From: Thermoleophilaceae bacterium
Lineage (GTDB): Bacteria; Actinomycetota; Thermoleophilia; Solirubrobacterales; Thermoleophilaceae
Length of the DNA: 64,000 bases
Reading direction: 5' to 3'
Assembly (NCBI GenBank): GCA_036378175.1
Contig: DASUWY010000068.1
Span: 1-64,000 of the forward strand
The notes beneath the pieces are model-generated. The model was not told where the DNA came from. It ran no database searches and saw nothing but the letters and a program-made list of their open reading frames with translations. Both the position numbers and the translations under genes were made by a program. Shown piece after piece: positions 9,163 through 18,005 of this stretch; position 1 is the stretch's first letter; each line of letters starts with the position of its first letter.

Positions 9163-9918
9163 ATGACAGCTGCCGCGTTGCGGCGCGCGCTTCCCGCCTG
9201 CGCCCTCACGGCACTCCTGCCGTTAGTTGCGGCTCCTGCCGCCCTCGCCCACTTCGGCGACAAGACGCTGCGCATGGGGTCGCGCGGCCACGACGTGAAG
9301 GTGCTCCAGTCCTGGCTCACGCATCTCGGCTTCGATACCGGCGTGGACGGTGTGTTCGGACCCAGCACGCGCCGGGCCGTCCGCCGCTTCGAACGGCACG
9401 AGCAGCTTCGCGTGGATGGCGTGATGAGCCGGAGCGAGGAGGCGCTTATCCGCAAGCGCATGGCGGCACTCGTGTCCACCCCCGCTGGGCCCACCGTGCC
9501 CGGCGCCGTGGCGAGGCTCGCGAGCGACGGCCATACGGCGCTCGCGCCGGCCACCGCGCCGGAGGCGGTGAAGCAGGTGATCGCCGCCGCCAATCAGATC
9601 ACGCACACCCACTACCGCTACGGCGGCGGCCACGGGCGCGGCTTCAACGACACGGCCTTCGACTGCTCCGGTTCCGTGAGCCACGCGCTTCACGGCGCCA
9701 ATCTCGTCACCCGGCCGCTCGACTCCACACAGTTCGAGCGCTGGGGTGCACGCGGGCGCGGCCAGTGGATCACCGTCTACGCGAACTCGGGCCACGCGTA
9801 CATGATCGTGGCGGGCCTGCGCTTCGACACGTCGGGGGCGGGCGAGAACGGGCCGCGCTGGCGGCCGCAGCACCGGTCGAGCCGCGGTTACGTGGCACGG
9901 CATCCGCTCGGGCTGTAG
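9163..9918 (+). CDS. Secreted peptidoglycan-binding / NlpC-P60-like hydrolase
   Basis: 251 residues. A signal peptide (residues 1-29, cut near AALA-H) is followed by a PG_binding_1 domain (residues 36-98; VKVLQSWLTHLGF, DGVFGPSTRRAVRRF). A papain-like hydrolase domain follows, with the nucleophile in FDCSGSVSHAL (Cys168) and the histidine in NSGHAYMIV (His211). Such enzymes cut peptidoglycan stem peptides outside the membrane. The c-di-AMP riboswitch directly upstream links expression to wall/osmotic signalling. The 3' end overlaps the convergent regulator gene by 31 bp. Confidence 0.9.
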   Translation: MTAAALRRALPACALTALLPLVAAPAALAHFGDKTLRMGSRGHDVKVLQSWLTHLGFDTGVDGVFGPSTRRAVRRFERHEQLRVDGVMSRSEEALIRKRMAALVSTPAGPTVPGAVARLASDGHTALAPATAPEAVKQVIAAANQITHTHYRYGGGHGRGFNDTAFDCSGSVSHALHGANLVTRPLDSTQFERWGARGRGQWITVYANSGHAYMIVAGLRFDTSGAGENGPRWRPQHRSSRGYVARHPLGL

Positions 9919-12900
9919 GCGCGCGGACGCAACTGCCTGAGCCGCCGCTCGGCGTGCTCGCGCCAGATCAGGCAGCCCGTCAGCTCGTCCAGGCGCAGCG
10001 CGTCCTCCAGGTGTTGGACCGCTGCGTCCTGGCGGCCGAGCAGCGCCGCCAAGCCGCCCAGCGAGCGGTCGACCGCCCCGAAGCTGGTGGCGGCCCTGCC
10101 CGCGGTGGCGGGACGGCCGGCGTAGGGCACCAGGCGCTCATACAGCGTTTGCGCGTGGGTGGCGTGGCCGAGCAGCACGCTCGCCTCGGAGCACTCCACC
10201 TGGAACGAGATCCAGTTCGCGTCGAACGCCTGCGGCTCGGACATCGCGGTGGCGAGCATCTCCTGCGCGCGCGCCGTCTCGCCGAGGCCCGCCAGGATCC
10301 ATGAGTAGGAGCCGCGGTAAGCGGGCCCGGCCGGCGAGTTCGCGATCTTGTCCTCGAGGAACGCCATCTCGATCTCGTCGAACGCCTCGCGGCTCATCTG
10401 GCCGCAGAAGCGAATCATCTCGGCGAAGAGCTCGGCATTGCGATCGCCGGCGCGCCCGCCCGCCTGCTCGGCTTCCGCCAGCAGCGGCTCCGCTTCCTCG
10501 AAGCGGCCGGCGAGCGTGGCCAGCAGGCCCGCCCACAGCGGCGTGTACCACTCGAAGGCCGGCAGCCGCAGCTCCTGCGCCAGCTCGCCGTGGCGAGCCA
10601 TTTCCGCCCGGCAGGCCACCATGTCCCCCAGCTCGAAGAGATCGGACACGCGCCAGTTGCGCGCCTGAAGCTCGGTGTGACGCTCGCCCGCGGCGCGCGC
10701 CGCCGCGATCATCTCGTCGGCGGCCGCCAGACGTTCGTCAAGCCGGTCCGGTCGCCAGAGCGCAACGTGCCGAGCGCCGAGGGCGGAAGCCACCGCGCTC
10801 TCATCTCGCGAAGCCCGCGCCGCGTCCACCGCGCTCGAGCTGAGCAGCTCCGAGCGCGTGCGGTCGGGCGCGTAGTAGAGCTCGACCGCGAGCCGCGCCA
10901 GGAGGCGCGAGCGGAGCGCATCGTCCTCCACTAGCTCGAGCGCCTCCTCGAGTCGGGCGACCGTGGCCTGGTCCACGTCGATGATCGCGATGCCGAGCCC
11001 CGCGAAGCCGAGTGCCGCCTCGGCCACGAGCGACGGGTCGCCGGTGCGGCGAGCCAGCGCCCGTGCGGAGGAGAACGCCGCGCGGGCCTCGTCGACGTCG
11101 CCGGCGCGCAGCAGAGCGTGACCGCGAGCGAGCAGCAGCGGCCCGGCCTCGTCCTCTCCGCCGGCCAGGCTCAATGCCTCGAGCGCGCGCCCGAAGCGCT
11201 CCGCGGCGTCCTCGTAGGCCAAGCGCTCGAATGCCCGCCGGCCGGCGCGCTCGAGCATCGCCGCCGCTTCGCGGGCATCGCCGGCCGACGCCGCCTCGAA
11301 GAGATGCATGGCGATCTCCTCGAGATGCCGTTCCTCGCCGAGCGCACTCAGCGCCTCGGCCGCGCGCCGGTGCAGCCGGGCGCGGCGCAGCACGTTGATT
11401 TCGTCGAGCACCGTCTCGCGCACGAGGGCGTGGGCGAACTCGAAGTGCTGCGGCGCGGCGGCGGGGCGCAGGAGGTGCGCACGCAGCACCTCGTCCACTG
11501 CCTGCTCGGCGACCGAGGGCGCGATCGCCGCTGTGGCCTCGAGCACCCGCGCGTCATGCTCCAGGCCGAGGACGGCGGCGGCTGCCAGCAGCTCGTTCGC
11601 CTCCTCGCTCAGACCCGAGAGCCGCGCACCCACGGCCTGGCGCACGCTCTCCGGCACGTCCGGCGCGTCGGACTCGGCCAGGCCGCGCAGCACCTCCTCC
11701 ACGAAGAAGGCGTTGCCGTCGGTGCGCGCGTACACCCGCGCCGCAACGTCGTCGGAGCCGAGCAGCGAGCGTGCGAGCGCCGCGACGTCTTCCTGTGCGA
11801 GGCCGCGCAGGCGCACTCTGTCGAGCGCGCCGTCTCGCTGCAGCACCGCCAGCGCCGCCGTGAGGGGGCTGCGCCGGCCGAGGTCAGTGTCCCTGTACAC
11901 GCCGAGCACGAGCAGCGGACCCGGACGGGGAGACCGCACGAGGAAGGTCAGCAGAAGGAGCGTGCCCGGGTCGGCCCACTGGAGGTCGTCGAGCACGAGG
12001 AGCAGAGGTGCGCGCGAAGCGATCTGGGAGAGCGTGGCATCAACCGTGTCGAACAGGCGGTGGCGCGCGCCCGCATCCTCGCTGTCGCCAGGCCGCAGTG
12101 CCTCGGCCGCGCCCGCCTGCCGCAGCCCCTCGGCGAAGGGCTCGAAGGGGGCGAGCGGCTCCTCGGAGCAGCGGCCGAGCAGCACGGTGGCACCCTCATC
12201 GAGCGCGGCCGAGGCGAAGTGGCCCACCAGGCGCGTCTTGCCGACGCCGGGCTCGCCCGCCACCAGCACCACCCGCCGGTCGCTGTGCATCTGCACGCCT
12301 CCCCACGAGGCGCGCAGCCGGTCGAGCTCCGCGTGGCGGCCCACGAACTGGGTGTCGTGCGCGCGTGTCACGGCGGCGGGCGGCGGAATTGGGGGCACCT
12401 CGGGACGGCGCAGGGCGTCGATGAGCGCGCGCGTCTCCGGTGAGGGCGGGATGCCGAGCTGTGCGCGAAGCCGTTCGGTGAACTGCCGCCCGGCCGCGAG
12501 GGCGGCCGCCCGGTCACCGGCCGCCGCGAGCCGTTCGATCAGCCGGCGGTTGGCCGCCTCGGCCAGCGGGTCGAGCGTGACCTGCGCGCGCGTAAGACGA
12601 ATAGCCTCGAGCGGATCGTCGGTAGAGGCCGCCGCGTGCTCGAGCGCTTCGGCAAGCCGCTCCGCGTGCTGGCGCCGCGCGTCGAGGGCCCACTCGTCCT
12701 CGAAGCCGTCGAGGATCTCTCCGCTGCACGCAGCGAGCGCGGCGGTCACGTCGCCGCGTGCCAGTGCCTCGTCGAATGCGCGCGTGTCCACGCGAAGGTC
12801 AGCGCCCTCGAGCGCGACCGTGTCGCGCGTGGCCACGAGGTGGCTCGCCGCCGCACCGAGCGCCTGGCGCAGCTCGGTGAGCGCCACTCTGAGGCTCGCG

Positions 12901-13097
12901 CGCGCCGACTCGTCGAGCACCTCCGGCCAGAAGCGCGCCGCAAGCTGCGCGCGCGACTGTGGCCCCGGCCGCAGCGCGAGGTAGGCGAGCAGCGAGCGCG
13001 CCCGGCGCGAGGCCGGCGCCGGCAGCTCCTCGCCATCCGCCGCCACTGCGAGCCCGCCCGCGAGGCGCACGTCGAGCATGGGCCAACTGTCCTGCAT
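9888..13097 (-). CDS. BTAD-domain transcriptional regulator with AAA ATPase and TPR-like repeats (AfsR/SARP-like)
   Basis: About 1069 residues from ATG 13097; 13115 and 13079 (MLDVRLAGG) are alternative starts. An N-terminal OmpR-like winged helix (RRARSLLAYLALRPG) leads into a bacterial transcriptional activation domain ending near QLGIPPSPETRALI. A STAND/AAA ATPase follows with Walker A GEPGVGKT (residues 281-288) and Walker B LLLVLDDLQWAD. The long C-terminal half is alanine-rich helical repeats of TPR type. Relatives activate secondary-metabolite or stress genes. It is divergent from an MFS exporter, a plausible target. Confidence 0.88.
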   Translation of the reverse strand: MQDSWPMLDVRLAGGLAVAADGEELPAPASRRARSLLAYLALRPGPQSRAQLAARFWPEVLDESARASLRVALTELRQALGAAASHLVATRDTVALEGADLRVDTRAFDEALARGDVTAALAACSGEILDGFEDEWALDARRQHAERLAEALEHAAASTDDPLEAIRLTRAQVTLDPLAEAANRRLIERLAAAGDRAAALAAGRQFTERLRAQLGIPPSPETRALIDALRRPEVPPIPPPAAVTRAHDTQFVGRHAELDRLRASWGGVQMHSDRRVVLVAGEPGVGKTRLVGHFASAALDEGATVLLGRCSEEPLAPFEPFAEGLRQAGAAEALRPGDSEDAGARHRLFDTVDATLSQIASRAPLLLVLDDLQWADPGTLLLLTFLVRSPRPGPLLVLGVYRDTDLGRRSPLTAALAVLQRDGALDRVRLRGLAQEDVAALARSLLGSDDVAARVYARTDGNAFFVEEVLRGLAESDAPDVPESVRQAVGARLSGLSEEANELLAAAAVLGLEHDARVLEATAAIAPSVAEQAVDEVLRAHLLRPAAAPQHFEFAHALVRETVLDEINVLRRARLHRRAAEALSALGEERHLEEIAMHLFEAASAGDAREAAAMLERAGRRAFERLAYEDAAERFGRALEALSLAGGEDEAGPLLLARGHALLRAGDVDEARAAFSSARALARRTGDPSLVAEAALGFAGLGIAIIDVDQATVARLEEALELVEDDALRSRLLARLAVELYYAPDRTRSELLSSSAVDAARASRDESAVASALGARHVALWRPDRLDERLAAADEMIAAARAAGERHTELQARNWRVSDLFELGDMVACRAEMARHGELAQELRLPAFEWYTPLWAGLLATLAGRFEEAEPLLAEAEQAGGRAGDRNAELFAEMIRFCGQMSREAFDEIEMAFLEDKIANSPAGPAYRGSYSWILAGLGETARAQEMLATAMSEPQAFDANWISFQVECSEASVLLGHATHAQTLYERLVPYAGRPATAGRAATSFGAVDRSLGGLAALLGRQDAAVQHLEDALRLDELTGCLIWREHAERRLRQLRPRAYSPSGCRAT

Positions 13098-13156
13098 CGC
13101 GGTGCTTTCACGCAAGCCGAACGGAAGACGAACGGTCGCCTGTGAGCATCGCGCTC

Positions 13157-14395
13157 ATGACCTCTCCGCACAGCCGGGACCTCCGCCTACTCGCCGGCGC
13201 GGCAGGGCTTTCGGCCCTCGGAGACTTCATGGCCGTCTTCCCGCTCATCCTCCACGTGCAGCAGCGGACCGGCTCTGCCTTTGCCGTCTCGGCGCTGATC
13301 TTCGCCCTGTGGGGCCCGCTCGTGCTCGCCGCGGGCGCGGCCGGCGCGATCGTCGATCGCTTCGAGAACCGGGCGTTGCTCGCAGGCGTGTCGCTGCTTC
13401 AGGCGGCGGTGGTGGTGGCGATGATCGCGGGACTCGACAGCCTCTGGGCGCTGCTGCCGCTGATGACCGTGCTCGGGCTCGGCGTGGCCGTGAGCCAGGC
13501 CGCCGAGTTCGCGCTCGTGCCCGCGGCGGCGGGGCCGGAGGCGAGTGCCGGGCGGGCCAACGGGCTCATGGAGTCCGCCCGCTCGCTCGGGTTCACGGTT
13601 GGTCCGCTGGCAGGCGGTGCACTGGCAGCCGCCGGGCTCCTGTGGCTCGCGCTCGCCCTCGACGCGGCGTCGTTCGCGCTCGTGGCCGCGGCCGCGCTGG
13701 CGCTGCACGCGCGCCGCCGGCCCGCAACCACCCAGGACGCCGAGGCGCCGCCACGAGCCCGCGACGGCTTCGTGTTCCTCACGCGCGAGCGCGATCTGGC
13801 GATCGCCCTCGGCGGCGCGGTGGCCGCACTGGCGCTCTTTTCGATGTCCGCCACCGCCGAGCCCTTCTTCGTCACGGACGTACTCGAAGCGGGCGGCGTC
13901 GCCTACGGGCTGTTGCTCACCTCGTGGACGCTGGGCATGGCGGCGGGCGCGGCCGGGCTCGCGCACCGCGTGAGCCCGCCGCGGCTGGCGGCCGCGGGGC
14001 TCTCCGCCGTGGTCCTGCAGGGACTCGGCATCGCCGGTGGAGCCGTGTCGCCCGTGATCTGGGTGGCGCTGATCGGCTTCACCTTCGGCGGCGTGGCGCA
14101 CGGAGTGAAGAACGTGCTGCTGCGGACCCTCATACACGAGCGCGTGCCGGACGCACTGCGAGGCCGCGCCTTCGCCGCCTACAACGGCGCCCGCAACGGC
14201 GCCGAGCTGGGCGCGCTCGTGCTCGGCGGCATCGCGGTGGGCGCGCTCGGAGCGCGCGCCGCGCTGCTCATCGCCGGTCTAGGCCCTGCCGCGATCGGCG
14301 GCGGCTGCCTGCTGCTTCTCGTCATCCGCCACCGCGCCGCGGTGGCGGCAACCACGAACGAAGGGAGTGTGCTTCATGCACGTGTCCAAGGATGA
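13157..14395 (+). CDS. MFS transporter, drug-exporter-like
   Basis: About 412 residues from ATG 13157; GTG 13142 is also possible and neither has a strong ribosome site. About twelve hydrophobic spans are present (LLAGAAGLSALGDFMAVFPL at the start), with a short basic central loop. It resembles MFS_3-type (MefA/TetV-like) exporters; the substrate is unknown. The 5' end faces the BTAD regulator across a gap under 60 bp, suggesting linked control. The last 20 bp overlap the following cupin gene. Confidence 0.8.
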   Translation: MTSPHSRDLRLLAGAAGLSALGDFMAVFPLILHVQQRTGSAFAVSALIFALWGPLVLAAGAAGAIVDRFENRALLAGVSLLQAAVVVAMIAGLDSLWALLPLMTVLGLGVAVSQAAEFALVPAAAGPEASAGRANGLMESARSLGFTVGPLAGGALAAAGLLWLALALDAASFALVAAAALALHARRRPATTQDAEAPPRARDGFVFLTRERDLAIALGGAVAALALFSMSATAEPFFVTDVLEAGGVAYGLLLTSWTLGMAAGAAGLAHRVSPPRLAAAGLSAVVLQGLGIAGGAVSPVIWVALIGFTFGGVAHGVKNVLLRTLIHERVPDALRGRAFAAYNGARNGAELGALVLGGIAVGALGARAALLIAGLGPAAIGGGCLLLLVIRHRAAVAATTNEGSVLHARVQG

Positions 14396-14750
14396 CCTCG
14401 AGCCGATGGTTCTCGGGGGATACGAGGGACGCTCGGTTGATGCCGCCGGCATCCGCATCGCGTTCGAGTCGATGCCGGCCCAGTTCCCGCCGGACGAGTC
14501 GCCGTTCAAGGGACTCCCCCACGACCGCTGCCAGTGCGACCACTGGGGGTACGTGGTGAAGGGGTCGTTCCGGGTGGACTACCGCGACGAGCCGTCCGAG
14601 GTCGTGCGCGAGGGCGAGGTGTACCACCTGCGGCCCGGCCATTTCGTGCAGACCCTCGAGCCGGTCGAGCTGATCGAGCTCAGTCCGGTGGCTGAACACG
14701 ATCGTACGATGGCCACGATCGCCCAGAACATGGGACTGGTGACATCATGA
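14376..14750 (+). CDS. Cupin-fold small protein
   Basis: 124 residues from ATG 14376, chosen because GAAGGGAG lies 9 nt upstream. A single conserved-barrel domain with DHWGYVVKGSFRVDY and EGEVYHLRPGHF looks like a cupin. The usual first motif, G(X)5HXH, is reduced to CQCDHWG, so metal binding is uncertain. It overlaps the exporter gene upstream and shares an ATGA with the second cupin gene downstream, so the three are probably translated together. Function unknown. Confidence 0.7.
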   Translation: MHVSKDDLEPMVLGGYEGRSVDAAGIRIAFESMPAQFPPDESPFKGLPHDRCQCDHWGYVVKGSFRVDYRDEPSEVVREGEVYHLRPGHFVQTLEPVELIELSPVAEHDRTMATIAQNMGLVTS

Positions 14751-15130
14751 TCGAGACCATGTCTGGCTATGCCGCGAAGTCGATCGATGAGCTGCCCACC
14801 TTGTGGGACGGCTTCGCCAAGCTGGTCCGCGCCGGCCTCGACATAAGCGCGTTCGGCGCGAACATCATGGACCTGCCGCCTGACTACTCCACCAGGTCGC
14901 ACGACGAGTCGGAGTCCGGCCAGCAGGAGCTCTATGTCGCGCTGCGCGGCTCAGGCTCGGTGGACATCGAGGGAGCGCGGCTCCCGCTCGACGCCGAGCA
15001 CCTCGTGCGCGTGGACGCCGGCACCGCGCGCGTGGTGTCCTCGGGCGCGGAGGGCCTCCGCGTGCTCTGCATCGGCGGCGTGCCGGGGGCGGCCTACGAG
15101 CCGCCACCCTGGAGCACGGCGGGCGACTGA
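14747..15130 (+). CDS. Cupin-domain protein
   Basis: 127 residues. The region from HDESESGQQELYVALRGSG to DAEHLVRVDAGTARVV has the cupin order: a first strand motif with a histidine and glutamates, a glycine turn, then a second motif. ATG overlaps the upstream cupin stop (ATGA). The two tandem cupins may form a pair, for example two halves of a bicupin. The 3' end overlaps the convergent DUF1269-like gene by 37 bp. No substrate can be named. Confidence 0.75.
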   Translation: MIETMSGYAAKSIDELPTLWDGFAKLVRAGLDISAFGANIMDLPPDYSTRSHDESESGQQELYVALRGSGSVDIEGARLPLDAEHLVRVDAGTARVVSSGAEGLRVLCIGGVPGAAYEPPPWSTAGD

Positions 15131-15648
15131 GCCACCGCGGCCTGAAGCGAGGCCGCGGCCTCGTCCGAGAGCCCGTGGCGGATCAGCTTCGCGTCCTGGC
15201 GGCCCTCGAACGCGGCGACCATCCGGTCGACGTGCGCGGGGGCCGCCAGCAGCACGATCGCCGAAGACTTCTCCGGCACGTCGGCGCGCAACTCGTCGAA
15301 CAGCGCGCTGTGGTTGTGAGGCGCGCTGTCCGCCTGCGCCACCCCTCCGATCGTTCCGCCGGCCGCGAAACCGGCGGCCATCCCCGCAGGCCCGAACACC
15401 GCGCCGGCCACCGCTCCGGTGAGCGCGCCTTCGACCGTGCTCTTTCCCATCGCGTCGCCCTCGTCGTCCTCGTCGACGTAGTGGCCCGCCACGGTGCCGC
15501 GCACGGAGATGCGGTCGCGCCTGTGATGCTCCACCACGGCCGCCTCGCGGAGCCAGGCGGCGTTACCGCCGGCCTGGCTTGCGTCCGCGAAGGCGTGGTC
15601 CGCTGCGTCCACGTGCGGAAAGACGATCAGAGCGAGGTCGAGCGTCAT
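15094..15648 (-). CDS. DUF1269-like membrane-associated protein
   Basis: 184 residues. The architecture matches DUF1269: a ferredoxin-like N-terminus (LALIVFPHVDAADHAF), a glycine/alanine-rich hydrophobic middle (GALTGAVAGAVFGPAG), then KSSAIVLLAAP and a C-terminal LSDEAAASLQAAV helix. The same layout occurs in the gene at 31004, so two relatives flank the 14-kb operon between them. Members are often induced by stress but have no assigned activity. Confidence 0.65.
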   Translation of the reverse strand: MTLDLALIVFPHVDAADHAFADASQAGGNAAWLREAAVVEHHRRDRISVRGTVAGHYVDEDDEGDAMGKSTVEGALTGAVAGAVFGPAGMAAGFAAGGTIGGVAQADSAPHNHSALFDELRADVPEKSSAIVLLAAPAHVDRMVAAFEGRQDAKLIRHGLSDEAAASLQAAVAQSPAVLQGGGS

Positions 15649-15663
15649 CCGTCACCCCAGCAG

Positions 15664-16098
15664 CTATGCGGTGGCCGCGGGCACCCGGTCGCCAGAACGG
15701 GCAGCGAGAGCGTGCCGCTTGATCTCTTCGAACTCGGCCTGTGTGATGGCGCCGCTGTCGAGCAGCTCCTTGGCCTGGCTGATCTCGCTGGCCGCGCCAC
15801 CGCCGCCACCCGCCACCGTGCGGATGTGCTGGTCGAACTGGGCCTGGCTCGTCTGCACGTCCTGCGCCCGGCGCTCGGCCATGTCACGGCCGTGGGCGAT
15901 CAGGTAGATCAGCACGCCGAGGAACGGCAGAACGATGATGAGCACCGTCCAGCCGGCCTTGACCCAGCCGGAGGCGTCATGCCGGCGGAACACGTCCACC
16001 AGGACCGCGAACAGCATCCAGAGCCAGATCACGAATCCGAAGAAGACGAGCATGGTCCAGATTGCATTGAGAAGTGGGTAACTCGAGGCGATTGTCAT
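15664..16098 (-). CDS. PLDc_N transmembrane protein with C-terminal SHOCT domain
   Basis: 144 residues. Two transmembrane helices (about residues 10-33 and 47-67; VLIIVLPFLGVLIYLIAHG) form a phospholipase-D-nuclease N-terminal type module, without any PLD catalytic domain. After a glycine-rich linker (AGGGGGAAS) comes a SHOCT motif, AKELLDSGAITQAEFEEIK. SHOCT tails are common on small membrane proteins, and their role is thought to be oligomerisation. The 192-bp region upstream is shared with the divergent HD gene. Confidence 0.82.
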   Translation of the reverse strand: MTIASSYPLLNAIWTMLVFFGFVIWLWMLFAVLVDVFRRHDASGWVKAGWTVLIIVLPFLGVLIYLIAHGRDMAERRAQDVQTSQAQFDQHIRTVAGGGGGAASEISQAKELLDSGAITQAEFEEIKRHALAARSGDRVPAATA

Positions 16099-16290
16099 TG
16101 CGGCTCCCTTCGAAGGAACTCTTTGGGAGAAGGCTCTCAGCGCCGCAATGGCTCAACAATGGGGCGCGCATGCGTGTCCGGGGGGGCACGCACCACCGCC
16201 GCTTTCACCCATAGGGCTGGCACCACGCAGATGAGGGTGTGCGCACAGTTGCCACCCGCGCCCGCCCACGCGACACTGCGCCTTGTAGCC

Positions 16291-16746
16291 ATGGAAAGCG
16301 CAATCGCCCGGCAGATCGCATACGCCACGCACGACCACCAGCGCGACCGCTCTGGCCACCTGATGGTCGAGCACCTGGAGCGCGTGGCGGCATCGGTGCC
16401 CGACGAGGCGCGAAGCGTGGCCTTCCTGCACGACCTGCTCGAGTGGACGCCCGCGTCGCTCGAGGAACTGCAGGGGAGTGGCCTCACCGACGTGGAGGCC
16501 GACGCGGTGCGCCTGCTCACCCGCGACCCCTCGGAGTCGTTCGAGCTGCACGCGCTGCGGGTGGCATATGCCCCGGGGGCGGCGGGCCGTCTGGCCCGCA
16601 CGGTGAAGCTCGCCGACATCGATGACCACCTGCATCACGACCCCTCGGCAAGCGCCACCCGCCCCTACGGCTGGGCGCGGCGCCACATCGCAAACTCGCA
16701 GGAGCGATCCGGTGACCGCCGGCCGGCGCTGAGCTCGGTCGCCTAG
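16291..16746 (+). CDS. Small HD-domain protein (SpoT hydrolase-like fold)
   Basis: 151 residues from ATG 16291. Histidine in THDHQRDRSGHLMVEHLERVA, the HD pair in AFLHDLLEW and a late aspartate in KLADIDDHLHH follow the pattern of SpoT-type HD phosphohydrolases, but there is no synthetase, TGS or ACT domain. It could hydrolyse (p)ppGpp or another nucleotide. Its stop codon shares a CTAG with the convergent lipid kinase gene. Confidence 0.68.
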   Translation: MESAIARQIAYATHDHQRDRSGHLMVEHLERVAASVPDEARSVAFLHDLLEWTPASLEELQGSGLTDVEADAVRLLTRDPSESFELHALRVAYAPGAAGRLARTVKLADIDDHLHHDPSASATRPYGWARRHIANSQERSGDRRPALSSVA

Positions 16747-18005
16747 GTCGCTGCGCGGCCGAACGTCATCCGGGCGAGGGCCCCGAACATTCCCCACGGC
16801 GTATCGGGCAGCCGTGCGGATGGCGACGCTCCGGGGTGCTGCGGCGCGATCAACACGCGCAGCGCGGCGGGCCGCGTGTGGAAGCGCACCGGCGAATCGA
16901 ACACGAGCGCCTCGCCGTCCACGCCGGCCGCGATGCGCCCGGCGGAGCGGACCTCGAACGACTCCACACACCACTCCTCCACACGAGGAGGCTGCGCGCT
17001 CCGGTTGCTTCCCGTGAAGGCGGCCACCCCGAGCACTCCACCGTCGAGCCGGGGACGGGTGCCCGACCCGAGCGCGCGACCGAGCCGGTACGGGTCGTTC
17101 GAGACGAGCAGCACGGCCGCCCTCACGTACTCCTGTCCGTCGGGCCCGTTCCAGTGGAGATCCAGCTCGCTGCCGTTTGCACCGAGCACGCGCGGAGCGG
17201 TATCGAGGAGGGTGCGCAGCTTGGCGTCTCGATAGCCCTCCTGCTGCACCGCCTCGGCATACACCCCGAGCGACACGTTGTTCACGAACACCCGGCCGTT
17301 CACCTCGGCCAGGTCGACCACCCGCTCGCGCCCCGCCACGAGCGCGTCGAGGGCGCCCACCACGTCATCGCGATCCACGCCCAGGTCGAGCGCGAAGTGG
17401 TTGCGCGTGCCCGACGGAATGCACGCATAGGGCAGGCCGTGCTCGGCCGCGGCAGCCGCGACGATCGCCTGCGAGCCGTCGCCGCCGGCCATCGACAGCG
17501 CGTCCGCCCCGCCGGCCACCGCACGGTCCACGAGTTCACGGAGGTCGTCGCCGAGCCGCAGCTCGATCGGCTCCACACCGCGCGCCCGCGCCTCGTCCGC
17601 CACGCGGAAGCGCTCGGCCTTCCCACCGCCCGACTTGGGGTTGTAGAAGAGGACCGCCCGCTGGGGCCGGGGGCCGTCCGGCAGCTCGGCGCGCGTGGCG
17701 AATGCCTGCCGCGCGGCGGACACCGACAGCAGGAACGCCACCACCACGAGCGCGTCCTTCAGCGCCTCGCCCTCGAGCACCACCAGCAGCACCGCGCCCA
17801 AGAGCAGCGCACCGGCCAGTGCGATGGCCAGAGTACGCGCGAGGCGTTCGTGCACGAGCCCCCACCACGCCATCGCCACCGCGGCGAACAGGCACGCCGC
17901 CACCGCGATGCCACGCGGGAAGTTCTGAATGAAGGTGACGATCGCGATCACCACCGCCGCCGTCAGGAGCAGCAGCGCGGCCGCGGCGTAGAGTCGGCGC
18001 CTCAC
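16743..18005 (-). CDS. Diacylglycerol-kinase-type lipid kinase with four-helix membrane N-terminus
   Basis: 420 residues from GTG 18005, which overlaps the CYTH-CHAD stop (GTGA). Residues 1-105 hold about four membrane spans. The DAGK_cat domain follows with FYNPKSGGGK (nucleotide loop), SMAGGDGSQA (GGDGT-type motif, here GGDGS) and IPSGTRNHFALDLG. Family members phosphorylate diacylglycerol, sphingosine-like or polyprenyl lipids at the inner membrane face. It is the last gene of the 11-gene series. The exact lipid is unknown. Confidence 0.88.
   Translation of the reverse strand: MRRRLYAAAALLLLTAAVVIAIVTFIQNFPRGIAVAACLFAAVAMAWWGLVHERLARTLAIALAGALLLGAVLLVVLEGEALKDALVVVAFLLSVSAARQAFATRAELPDGPRPQRAVLFYNPKSGGGKAERFRVADEARARGVEPIELRLGDDLRELVDRAVAGGADALSMAGGDGSQAIVAAAAAEHGLPYACIPSGTRNHFALDLGVDRDDVVGALDALVAGRERVVDLAEVNGRVFVNNVSLGVYAEAVQQEGYRDAKLRTLLDTAPRVLGANGSELDLHWNGPDGQEYVRAAVLLVSNDPYRLGRALGSGTRPRLDGGVLGVAAFTGSNRSAQPPRVEEWCVESFEVRSAGRIAAGVDGEALVFDSPVRFHTRPAALRVLIAPQHPGASPSARLPDTPWGMFGALARMTFGRAAT

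Noticed and set aside
12959-13156. N-terminal extension of the MFS transporter frame
   Set aside because: It would overlap the start of the BTAD regulator and adds a basic stretch without homology; a start at 13142 or 13157 is better.
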